Assembly (NCBI RefSeq): GCF_025319965.1
Contig: NZ_CP012549.1
Coordinates: 310,001-374,000 of the forward strand
DNA: 64,000 nt
Origin: Campylobacter sp. RM16187
GTDB taxonomy: Bacteria; Campylobacterota; Campylobacteria; Campylobacterales; Campylobacteraceae
Reading direction: 5' to 3'
Shown here: piece after piece, positions 57,083 to 64,000 of the stretch
Layout: every line of letters begins with the position of its first letter
Numbering within the stretch: the first letter of the stretch is position 1
Program-made: the position numbers and the translations under genes
Notes under the pieces: generated by a model
The model's database searches: none
The model's input: the letters and a program-made list of their open reading frames with translations, nothing else
What the model was told of the DNA's origin: nothing

Positions 57083-57904
57083 ATGTTAATTCAGTATTCT
57101 AAAATATCTGTATTGTTTGATATTAATGAAGATGCACCGTTTTTTATTGGGTTATATATTTATAAAAAATTTGCTCGCTTTTTAAAAGAAGTTTGTTGTA
57201 TTAAACAAAAATTCAAACTGAATAGCTGTGAATGTCTTTATTGCCAGTTTTTTGAACACAAGAAAAACTATCGTGATTTTCGTATAGATTTTTCATTAGG
57301 AAGCAAAAGTTACAACTTTAACATATATTTGTTTAACAATTCCGCACTAAAACTTCCTTATGTTGCTTTGGCTGTCTATCTTATGCTTACAAAAAGTCGT
57401 ATCGGAAAAAGAAAAACTACTGTTAAAAATTTTCATATGTTAGTAAACGGTCAAGATATTATATCTGATAATTCTATATCACTACCAAAAGAGTATACAA
57501 AAATTTTTGATGTCAAAGAGTTTTTAGGTAATATCAAAATTGAATTAGCTACACCACTTAAATTAAAAAGAAATAATAAAATTTTATATCCTGATGACCT
57601 TATTTTAGACGATATCATTCAATCAATATGTAGAAAATGTAATGAAATATTTAAATGCAATAAATTTGAACATTTTAAAACAAACATTGAAGTAGTAAGC
57701 AAAAATTTATATTATAAAAATATTATTAAAAAACAATCTGTACGTGATTCAGGGATGAATTTTAGTGGTATCATGGGTTATTTATCTATTAAAAATGTAG
57801 ATATAAAGACCTATGAAATATTAAAACTAGGAGAGTTGCTGGGCGTTGGTAAAAACTGTACTTTTGGACTTGGAAAAATAGTAATAAAGGAAGATAATGA
57901 GTAA
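57083..57904 (+). CDS. cas6: CRISPR-associated endoribonuclease Cas6
   Basis: A 273-residue Cas6 of the type with a C-terminal RRM fold. The glycine-rich RNA-binding loop is seen at the end (LGELLGVGKNCTFGLGKIVI), together with a middle SGIMGYLSI segment. A CxxC pair (CECLYC) is near residue 50. It should cut the repeat RNA below its hairpin to release crRNAs with an 8-nt handle. Catalytic residues cannot be named safely. It overlaps cas10 by 8 bp. Confidence 0.85.
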   Translation: MLIQYSKISVLFDINEDAPFFIGLYIYKKFARFLKEVCCIKQKFKLNSCECLYCQFFEHKKNYRDFRIDFSLGSKSYNFNIYLFNNSALKLPYVALAVYLMLTKSRIGKRKTTVKNFHMLVNGQDIISDNSISLPKEYTKIFDVKEFLGNIKIELATPLKLKRNNKILYPDDLILDDIIQSICRKCNEIFKCNKFEHFKTNIEVVSKNLYYKNIIKKQSVRDSGMNFSGIMGYLSIKNVDIKTYEILKLGELLGVGKNCTFGLGKIVIKEDNE

Positions 57905-59360
57905 GTTTAATGAGTATTTCGATGAGAGCTTTGAGTGGCTACAAACAACTTTTAAGAGTGTTAATATTGATTCATTGCTAAAGAATGATATGTATATTGT
58001 AGCTGGTGATTTTTACGGTATACAGCAATTTATATTTAATGATTTGCAGAGTAAGTCAGCGGCTAAAGTATTGCGTGCAAGGTCGGCTTATGTTCAAATT
58101 TTTACACAATTTGCGGCTAATTATATATGTCATATTTTTGGTATTGATTCAAATCATATAATTAGCATAAGTGCTGGTAAATTTGAAATTTTACTTCATA
58201 AGTTTGATACTGAAAAATTTAAGCAAATTAAAAAAGATATTGAAAGATATTTCATTAAAAATTTTTGTGCCAGTTCTGGCATAAGCTTAGTTTGCATAGG
58301 TTGTTGCAAGAATGATTTTCAGGATAAAGTAGCCTATGGACGCTTAAGAGAGAGTATGTCGGATCTTTTTGAAGAGGCTAAATTAAAAAAATTTGATCTA
58401 CCAAATTTAGACACTATTGTACTGGATCAAAAAATAGATATAAATTTTGTAAGCTTAGGCTCTAAATTAGTAGCAGATGGAGTGCAAACATATAAATCAA
58501 ATGAGCTAGAAATAGAACTTAATGGATTTGTTTGCGATATTGTATTGGATGAGAGAATTAAATCATATATTTTTAAAGATAATTTAGAGATTGTGGATTT
58601 TAATACGCTGGCACGAAATTCTATAGGAGCTGAGGCTATAGCTGTATTAAAAGCAGATGTTGACGGAATGGGTGTCTTTATAAAAAATAGCAACATAACT
58701 CATAGTTTTGATAATTTCGATCTATTTTCAAAGACTTTGGATAGTTTTTTCTCTATCCATATCCCGCGTATTATGAAAGAAAAATTCCCGCATACTTATA
58801 TTATTTTTGCTGGCGGAGATGACTTATTGCTAATTGGTGCATGGAATGAAGTTTTAGAGCTATCTAGATTTATAGAGAGTGAATTTAAAAAATTTATCAA
58901 GAATAATGGGCTTAGTATATCCTTTGGGATAGCACTGGCTAAATCATCAACTCCAATAAGTTATTTATCAAATATTAGTGAAGAGCTTTTGGATAGATCT
59001 AAAAAATTTGAAAGAAATCAAAAAGTAAAAGATGCTATAACTATGTTTGGTGAAACTTCCAGATGGAGTGATTACAAAGAAGTATTCAAAATCATAAACA
59101 ATGAGTTGGAGAAGTTGAGTATGACCGATGTCACTATGGCGTTTTTATATAGACTTCTTGAAGTTTGTAATATGCGTAAGAGTATTACAAAAGATATAAG
59201 AAACGCTCTATGGAGATCAAAGCTGGTATACAGTTTAAATAGAAACTTACCGGATGCTCCAGAAAGTTTAATTTATGTATTGAACGATAATATAGAAAAT
59301 AATCCTGAGGAGACAAAAATGAGTATATGTGAGTTTATTTACAAAAGGAGAGAGAGATGA
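57897..59360 (+). CDS. cas10: Cas10/Csm1 lacking the HD nuclease domain
   Basis: A 487-residue Cas10, against about 750-850 for typical Csm1. The protein starts close to the first Palm domain (AGDFYGIQQFIF at about residues 36-47), so the usual N-terminal HD domain is missing. The second Palm has LKADVDGMG (about 251-259) and the cyclase motif GGDD at 306-309. The zinc-ribbon insertion normally lying between the Palms is also not apparent. The D4 helical domain follows. By motif it can still make cyclic oligoadenylates on target binding but not cut ssDNA through HD. The tight operon with csm2-csm5 marks subtype III-A. Confidence 0.9.
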   Translation: MSKFNEYFDESFEWLQTTFKSVNIDSLLKNDMYIVAGDFYGIQQFIFNDLQSKSAAKVLRARSAYVQIFTQFAANYICHIFGIDSNHIISISAGKFEILLHKFDTEKFKQIKKDIERYFIKNFCASSGISLVCIGCCKNDFQDKVAYGRLRESMSDLFEEAKLKKFDLPNLDTIVLDQKIDINFVSLGSKLVADGVQTYKSNELEIELNGFVCDIVLDERIKSYIFKDNLEIVDFNTLARNSIGAEAIAVLKADVDGMGVFIKNSNITHSFDNFDLFSKTLDSFFSIHIPRIMKEKFPHTYIIFAGGDDLLLIGAWNEVLELSRFIESEFKKFIKNNGLSISFGIALAKSSTPISYLSNISEELLDRSKKFERNQKVKDAITMFGETSRWSDYKEVFKIINNELEKLSMTDVTMAFLYRLLEVCNMRKSITKDIRNALWRSKLVYSLNRNLPDAPESLIYVLNDNIENNPEETKMSICEFIYKRRER

Positions 59361-59734
59361 AAGTTGAATTTGTGCTTGACTACAAAAAAGATATTGAGTT
59401 ATTTAATAAGACGGCTGAAGCTATGGCAGATAGCATAGCAAGTGCTAAGCCTGAGACTAATACTACTCAAATGAGAAAATTTTACGACTCTGTTTTAGAA
59501 CTTTATGATCGCTCTTTAATGGCAGAGAAAGATTTTAATGAGATTTTACCGTTTGTCAAGATGCTCAATTCAAAAGTGAGTTACGCAAAAGAGCGCAAAC
59601 ATGCAAATGATGCTTTTGTTGGTATGATAAATGATTGTGTTAGGCAAGTTGATAGCAAAGAAAAGCTAGAAGTTTTTAAATTATTTTTTGAAGCTGTTTT
59701 AGGTTTTAGTAAAAGCAAAAAGGATAAAAGATGA
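59357..59734 (+). CDS. csm2: Type III-A small subunit Csm2
   Basis: A 125-residue helical protein with the family pattern TTQMRKFYDSVLELYDRS ... LPFVKMLNSKVSYAKERK. Csm2 forms the inner filament of the Csm complex along the target RNA. It overlaps cas10 and csm3 by 4 bp each. Confidence 0.9.
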   Translation: MKVEFVLDYKKDIELFNKTAEAMADSIASAKPETNTTQMRKFYDSVLELYDRSLMAEKDFNEILPFVKMLNSKVSYAKERKHANDAFVGMINDCVRQVDSKEKLEVFKLFFEAVLGFSKSKKDKR

Positions 59735-60402
59735 AAATTTATGAGTTAAAAGGTCAAATAAAGCTTTTAAGCGGACTTCATATAGGCGGTGGTGATGATA
59801 CTATGAAAATAGGTGGTATAGACAATCAGGTAATTAAGCAAATAAACTCAAAAGAGCCTTATATACCAGGTAGTTCATTAAAAGGCAAGATGAGAAGTTT
59901 GCTTGAGTGGGATTTGCGTCTTGTTAATATTAGCGATGATCAAAGCAGAGGCAAGCCTTTTTCAGCTAAATTTTTAGGTCTAGTTCCAGAGTCTGAAAGA
60001 AAAAATGCAGAAAATTTATTAAAAATTTTTGGAGACAGTGATACGCAAGCCAATAAATTTGGCATAACTCGCATTAGTTTTTCAGACTGCCCTTTAACAC
60101 AAGATATTCGTAATAAGGCTAAAGTCGGTGCTTTGAAACTAACCGAAGGAAAATATGAAAACGTAATAGACAGGGTAAAAGGAACAGCAAGCAATCCACG
60201 TCAAACAGAGCGAGTTTCGGCAGGTATAGAATTTGAATATGATATAAAACTAAAGACGATTGACAATGATGATAAAGCCGAGTTTTTTACTTTAATAGAG
60301 CGTGCAATGACTTTGCTTGAAAGAGATTATCTTGGCGGAAGTGGTTCTCGTGGGTACGGAAGAATAGAATTTAGCAACAAAAACAACTGGAATGAGTTAT
60401 GA
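59731..60402 (+). CDS. csm3: Type III-A backbone nuclease Csm3
   Basis: A 223-residue RAMP protein. The loop GGGDDTMKIGGIDNQV contains Asp31, which matches the catalytic Asp of Csm3 that cuts target RNA at 6-nt steps. The crRNA-binding PYIPGSSLKGKMRSLLEW and the C-terminal LGGSGSRGYGRIEF loops are intact. Target RNA cleavage is therefore expected to be active. Confidence 0.95.
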   Translation: MKIYELKGQIKLLSGLHIGGGDDTMKIGGIDNQVIKQINSKEPYIPGSSLKGKMRSLLEWDLRLVNISDDQSRGKPFSAKFLGLVPESERKNAENLLKIFGDSDTQANKFGITRISFSDCPLTQDIRNKAKVGALKLTEGKYENVIDRVKGTASNPRQTERVSAGIEFEYDIKLKTIDNDDKAEFFTLIERAMTLLERDYLGGSGSRGYGRIEFSNKNNWNEL

Positions 60403-61307
60403 AATTATATAAAACAACCTTAATGCCTGTATCGTCGTTTGCGACACAGTTAAAAGGCGATACCTTTTTTGGTATGCTTTGCTGGGCTATAAGGTATAAA
60501 TTTGGTGAAGAGAAGTTAAAGAAACTTATAAAAGATTATGATAAAAATCCATTTTTAATAGTCTCTGATGGTTTTTTGAGCGGTTTTTTACCAAAACCTA
60601 CTATGCCTAGCCAAATGTTGGGTGAAAATAAAGATTTCAAGAAGGAAAATAGAAAGAAGCTTTGGATTAGTTATGAAAATTTGATTAATTCTAAATTTTC
60701 ACAAGCAAAAACAGCTGATGAAGTTGGTGAAATTTTAAAAGAAAAAGGTTTTGAAACTTACAAAGAAAAAGCTGAAATCATTACAAAAAATATTATAAAT
60801 TACACTTCTTTTACTGCTGATGACCCTTATAGCGAACTTGAGTTTGTATTGCCACCACAAGATATTTACATCCTTCTGGATGATAACAAATTTGGCTTAG
60901 CAGAACTCAAAGAGGCTATTTGCCTGATAGGACAGATCGGATATGGTAAAAATGCAAGCATAGGTAAAGGCAGATTTGAGATAAGCGATTTTGCAGAGAT
61001 ATTGCAATGGAGTAGCAGCAAGGCTTTTATGACTCTTAGTCCTTGTGTTTTACAAGGTATTGGCGATACAAAAGAGTGCTTTTATGAGCCATTTACTAGA
61101 TTTGGCAAGCATGGTGGATATTTGGCAAGTAGCGGTAAATTTGAAAAGTCTCCACTCCTTTTGGCCAACACAGGCGCCGTTGTTGTGTTTAAAGAAAATC
61201 GCGACATAAAATTTATTGGCAAAATGATTACGGGACACTCAGAGCAAAAAGACACTATTCATCAGGGCTATTCAATAGTTTTACCGATAAAGTTAATAGG
61301 AGATTAA
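60399..61307 (+). CDS. csm4: Type III-A handle-binding subunit Csm4
   Basis: A 302-residue RAMP protein (Cas5-like group). The N-terminus LYKTTLMPVSSFATQLKGDTFFGMLCWAI and the glycine-rich IGYGKNASIGKGRFEI are typical. Csm4 caps the crRNA 5' handle and contacts Cas10. It overlaps csm3 by 4 bp. Confidence 0.92.
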   Translation: MKLYKTTLMPVSSFATQLKGDTFFGMLCWAIRYKFGEEKLKKLIKDYDKNPFLIVSDGFLSGFLPKPTMPSQMLGENKDFKKENRKKLWISYENLINSKFSQAKTADEVGEILKEKGFETYKEKAEIITKNIINYTSFTADDPYSELEFVLPPQDIYILLDDNKFGLAELKEAICLIGQIGYGKNASIGKGRFEISDFAEILQWSSSKAFMTLSPCVLQGIGDTKECFYEPFTRFGKHGGYLASSGKFEKSPLLLANTGAVVVFKENRDIKFIGKMITGHSEQKDTIHQGYSIVLPIKLIGD

Positions 61308-61308
61308 A

Positions 61309-62451
61309 ATGAGTTTTGTAAAGCACTACAAATTAAAAATAAAATCAATAAGTCCTGTTCATATCGGCACCGGAGATTGCTATGAACCTATTAATTATGT
61401 AATGGATAGAGTTGAAGATATCATAAAAGGTGAAAAGAAGTCAGCAAATTTTTTATTTGCTTTTGATGAAACAAAATTTTATTCTAATTTAAGCAATATC
61501 GATAAACAAGAATTTACAAAGTTAATAAGTCAAACTGACACAAAAGAGATTTTAAATTTGCAAAAATTTATCATTAAAAACAAAGAAATTGCAAGAAAAG
61601 CAAGCATAAAAAGAATTAGAGTAAGCGATGAAATTTTCAAAGAATATACTGAAAAAATAGGCAAAGCAGTACAAAAAGAGGGTGGTAAAAACTATAACCA
61701 AAAAGAAGTTTTAAATCAGCTTCTGATACAAAAATGCTACACCATGCCAAATGGAAAGCATCAAGGAGTCATACCTGGCAGTTCATTAAAAGGTGCCATA
61801 TCTACTGCATATCAAGAAATGCTTAGTGAAAATGCTGATTATGAAAAAGATGTAAAAACAAAACTCATGAGTACTAATTCTGCCAACCCGTTTAGATTAT
61901 TTTTAGTAGGTGATTCTAGTGAAGCTAGGACTAAAATATACAGAACTGTTAATATAAAAAGAAATTTAAAAAATGACGAGATTAAATCGAATTACGCTCT
62001 AAGTACAAGACTTGAAGCTATTGTTTCCGGTCAAGAGATTGAGGCAAGTCTTAGCACAAAGGAAGATAAAAGTGGCAAATTTCTTGACATAAAAGATATA
62101 ATCAGATCTTGCAATAATCACTATATGCCTATATTTAGATCAATGTTTGATGAGGATGATGCGGTACGCGATGTTTTAAGTGATAAATTTTACGATTCCT
62201 ACAGGGAGTTTAATAAAACATCCTTGAAAGCAAATGAGTTTTTACTTAGAATAGGCAAGCATAGCGGAGCTAGAGCTGTTACTGTAGAAGGCATTAGAGA
62301 TATCAAGGTGTATCACGGTAAAAAAATAGGCTATAAATCCGAAAAAGAAGAAACCACCGCATGGCTTGTAGAAACAGCTAAGAAAGATAATGAAATGTAT
62401 TACAATCCACTTGGTTGGGTGCTTTGTAGTATTGAAGAGATAAATTTATAG
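61309..62451 (+). CDS. csm5: Type III-A subunit Csm5
   Basis: A 380-residue RAMP protein. The start HYKLKIKSISPVHIGTGD, the motif GVIPGSSLKGAISTAYQEM and a C-terminal RIGKHSGARAVTVEG region match Csm5, which caps the 3' part of the crRNA and recruits trimming nucleases. It starts one base after csm4 and ends within a bidirectional hairpin. Confidence 0.93.
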   Translation: MSFVKHYKLKIKSISPVHIGTGDCYEPINYVMDRVEDIIKGEKKSANFLFAFDETKFYSNLSNIDKQEFTKLISQTDTKEILNLQKFIIKNKEIARKASIKRIRVSDEIFKEYTEKIGKAVQKEGGKNYNQKEVLNQLLIQKCYTMPNGKHQGVIPGSSLKGAISTAYQEMLSENADYEKDVKTKLMSTNSANPFRLFLVGDSSEARTKIYRTVNIKRNLKNDEIKSNYALSTRLEAIVSGQEIEASLSTKEDKSGKFLDIKDIIRSCNNHYMPIFRSMFDEDDAVRDVLSDKFYDSYREFNKTSLKANEFLLRIGKHSGARAVTVEGIRDIKVYHGKKIGYKSEKEETTAWLVETAKKDNEMYYNPLGWVLCSIEEINL

Positions 62452-62472
62452 GGCGCTTGTCCTATAAATTTA
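62441..62472. terminator. Bidirectional hairpin between csm5 and the convergent micro-ORF operon
   Basis: A perfect 12-bp stem TAAATTTATAGG/CCTATAAATTTA with an 8-nt loop. The csm5 stop TAG lies in the left arm and the stop of the last minus-strand micro-ORF in the right arm. T-tracts are weak. It probably ends both transcripts. Confidence 0.6.
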
Positions 62473-62616
62473 ATCATCAAACAAATATTTTTTATTAAGC
62501 TTAAGCTTCTTTCTGGAATATATTTTATTTGATGTTGTTACTCTGGATTTTAAGTTGATGTATCTTTTTGTTTGTGCAATTAAATTTATATCTCTAACTT
62601 GTCGTTTTAGTTTCAT
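62470..62616 (-). CDS. Micro-ORF 5: 48-residue basic peptide
   Basis: Begins MKLKRQVRDINLIAQTK and ends KKYLFDD. It is very rich in Lys and Arg, with no membrane helix. The ribosome site is weak (AAAGATAAG). The stop falls in the shared terminator hairpin. I do not recognise it; a small nucleic-acid-binding or phage-type peptide is possible. Confidence 0.45.
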   Translation of the reverse strand: MKLKRQVRDINLIAQTKRYINLKSRVTTSNKIYSRKKLKLNKKYLFDD

Positions 62617-62670
62617 TTTTTCTTATCTTTACTAAATTTATATAATGAGTTGTTAAACTACCTAAGAGAA

Positions 62671-62739
62671 TTAGCTTCTGATTATTGTCATATCAGGAGC
62701 TGTTGTCTCTATAATCTCTAAGAAATCTCTTTGTCTCAT
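62671..62739 (-). CDS. Micro-ORF 4: 22-residue peptide
   Basis: Begins MRQRDFLEIIETTAPDM. Its ATG overlaps the TGA of micro-ORF 3 as ATGA, and GAGG lies 7 bp upstream, so translational coupling is likely. No known family is recognised. Confidence 0.45.
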   Translation of the reverse strand: MRQRDFLEIIETTAPDMTIIRS

Positions 62740-62846
62740 TTGGATACCTCGTTTTGAATTTTTGACCCAACTTTATAAATCGTATATGTAGATATCGCGA
62801 TTTTGGTTATATTAGCTATGGCAGGTATTATTAAAATAATTGGCAT
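62736..62846 (-). CDS. Micro-ORF 3: 36-residue hydrophobic peptide
   Basis: Begins MPIILIIPAIANITKIAIS and has one likely membrane helix with a basic C-terminal end. The ribosome site AAGGGAG lies 7 bp before ATG. It shares the first six residues and 17 bp of DNA with micro-ORF 2, a sign of duplication. Function unknown. Confidence 0.5.
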   Translation of the reverse strand: MPIILIIPAIANITKIAISTYTIYKVGSKIQNEVSK

Positions 62847-62861
62847 TTTTTATCTCCCTTT

Positions 62862-62951
62862 TTAGTCTAGTAAAGTATCGATAGCCTTTTTGGGGACATA
62901 AAACTCGATAGTCGCTTGAGCGACAGCCTCTAAGATTAAAATAATTGGCAT
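62862..62951 (-). CDS. Micro-ORF 2: 29-residue peptide
   Basis: Begins MPIILILEAVAQATIEF, with AAAAGGGG six bases upstream. Its first half is hydrophobic and its end is charged (PKKAIDTLLD). It is a partial paralogue of micro-ORF 3 at the N-terminus. Function unknown. Confidence 0.5.
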   Translation of the reverse strand: MPIILILEAVAQATIEFYVPKKAIDTLLD

Positions 62952-62998
62952 ATTAAACCCCTTTTATAGTCTATTGTTACGAATTTGAATGGTGATTG

Positions 62999-63061
62999 CT
63001 ACCGTTCAACATGAATATTAATATCGCTAATTGTTATATCAATAGCAAAATTATTAAACAT
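62999..63061 (-). CDS. Micro-ORF 1: 20-residue peptide
   Basis: Begins MFNNFAIDITISDI. It is the first of five minus-strand micro-ORFs, about 22 bp after the predicted promoter -10, with a modest GAGAT ribosome site. It could be a leader peptide or chance ORF. Confidence 0.3.
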   Translation of the reverse strand: MFNNFAIDITISDINIHVER

Positions 63062-63082
63062 AATTAGATCTCATATTCTTTG

Positions 63083-63111
63083 ATTTTAATACAAGATAGG
63101 TTTGCACTCAA
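63083..63111 (-). promoter_or_regulatory. Promoter of the micro-ORF operon
   Basis: On the minus strand TTGAGT (63111-63106) and TAAAAT (63088-63083) are 17 bp apart. The -35 lies in one of two ACTCAAGG direct copies (63106-63113 and 63121-63128 region on the plus strand). It would drive the five micro-ORFs leftward. Confidence 0.5.
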
Positions 63112-63276
63112 GGCTTGTTACTCAAGGGCAAAACTGTTTTTTTGATTGAGAGAATTATAAGACACCGTATGGACACTATTTGTCATTTTTAAAATAAATA
63201 CATATTAACTAGTTTATTTTATTAATTATTTGATTGATTTATAATTCGATTTCAAAATTATAGGCAATATAGAAAA

Positions 63277-64000
63277 GTTCAATCCCCTAAAACGGGGAGA
63301 CTCGAGTTAAATGAGGACATGTATGTCCTCGTATGGACGGAGACTAATGAGTTGTTTCAATCCCCTAAAGCGGGGAGACTCGAGTTAAATAATGGTGAAG
63401 TTATATATCGAGCTAAAATGTTTGGTTTCAATCCCCTAAAGCGGGGAGACTCGAGTTAAATGTGAGGGGAAGAAAAAGGTGAATAGATTTACTATTGTTT
63501 CGTTTCAATCCCCTAAAGCGGGGAGACTCGAGTTAAATATGGAAGGGTATACTATTTTAACCCTATACCCAAAGTTGTTTCAATCCCCTAAAGCGGGGAG
63601 ACTCGAGTTAAATCTTGAAAGGAGAAGACAAATGTCAGATGTTCTATTTGGTTTCAATCCCCTAAAGCGGGGAGACTCGAGTTAAATTAGAGATGGAAGG
63701 ATATTTTACTTTAATCCACTAAAAGGTTTCAATCCCCTAAAGCGGGGAGACTCGAGTTAAATAATCTTACAAAGGAGAAGACATTGAGTGATATCCTCTT
63801 GTTTCAATCCCCTAAAGCGGGGAGACTCGAGTTAAATCAAATATTTGTTTGAGAAGCTTTTAAAAGCTTGTGACAAGTTTCAATCCCCTAAAGCGGGGAG
63901 ACTCGAGTTAAATATTATACCTTAACACTTTAGGCCCCATCGGCCTAAAGTGGCTTGGTTTCAATCCCCTAAAGCGGGGAGACTCGAGTTAAATAACCAT
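63277..64000 (-). CRISPR. Type III-A CRISPR array, left end, continuing beyond the window
   Basis: Ten repeats of 37 bp, on the plus strand beginning GTTTCAATCCCC and ending CTCGAGTTAAAT, start at 63354, 63425, 63502, 63577, 63651, 63726, 63801, 63877 and 63958; the first, at 63277, is degenerate (36 bp, one T lost, one G to A). Nine full spacers are 34-44 bp, a typical type III spread. Read on the minus strand, the repeat has a TCCCC-GCTTTA-GGGGA hairpin and ends ATTGAAAC, the classic crRNA 5' handle. This and the degenerate end repeat imply leftward transcription with the leader to the right of the window. Strand is inferred. Confidence 0.95.

Noticed and set aside
63112-63276. AT-rich stretch left of the array as the CRISPR leader
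   Set aside because: The degenerate repeat and the ATTGAAAC handle place the leader on the other side; AT richness is general in this region.
63479-63685. A 68-codon plus-strand frame with repeated FQSPKAGRLELN units
   Set aside because: It is the CRISPR repeat read as protein; the array explains it.

Overview
The window is chromosomal DNA from a Campylobacter species. It is AT-rich and tightly packed, with many 1-4 bp gene overlaps. Gene order matches the Campylobacter core blocks tolB-pal-cpoB-slyD-fabD, dus-dksA-rlmH-accD, rimP-rbfA-infB-thrB-tsaB-lpxC, sppA-amidohydrolase-aroQ-folK-flhF-flhG-fliA-fliM-fliY and asd-flgR-flgQ-flgP-gyrA-mapA-lepA. An ECF-type nickel transporter and several sequence details argue against C. 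jejuni, but the species cannot be fixed from the sequence alone.

Positions 1-23400 are housekeeping: the Tol-Pal envelope genes, fatty-acid and nucleoside salvage enzymes, a translation block (infB, rbfA, rimP, ylxR, tsaB), lpxC, an M23 peptidase, tyrA, bamA, ribD and sppA. Positions 23500-30800 run from aroQ into the flagellar regulatory operon flhF-flhG-fliA-fliM-fliY. Next come a LOG-family gene, mnmA, a decayed tonB-like pseudogene, prs and the nickel operon nikKLMQO. A leftward block carries asd, flgR, flgQ, flgP, gyrA, a ComF-like gene, two lipoproteins, lepA and an ABC-exporter membrane half without its ATPase. Positions 48700-54120 hold a small Rrf2-linked locus with tandem operators, hemE, a chemoreceptor and a radical SAM gene.

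From 54265 to the end lies what looks like a genomic island beside tRNA-Asn(GUU). It has paired TTTGTTCCC repeats, an excisionase-like HTH protein, a frameshifted MobV-like relaxase, and a compact type III-A CRISPR-Cas operon (cas6, cas10, csm2, csm3, csm4, csm5). This is followed by a convergent cluster of five tiny ORFs with their own promoter, then a CRISPR array of 37-bp repeats that runs off the window. Cas10 keeps the GGDD cyclase motif but lacks the HD nuclease domain. No cas1, cas2 or CARF effector (csm6 or similar) is present in the window. The repeat carries the usual ATTGAAAC 3' handle only on the minus strand, so the array is probably transcribed leftward toward the cas operon. Several spacers, read on the plus strand, look like phage Shine-Dalgarno/start-codon regions, so leftward crRNAs would be antisense to phage mRNA starts.

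The items most worth a second look are the HD-less Cas10 without a visible effector, the translation-start bias and repeat targeting among the spacers, the micro-ORF operon between cas genes and array, the AUA start of tsaB, and terminator-like hairpins hidden in the first codons of cpoB and folK.
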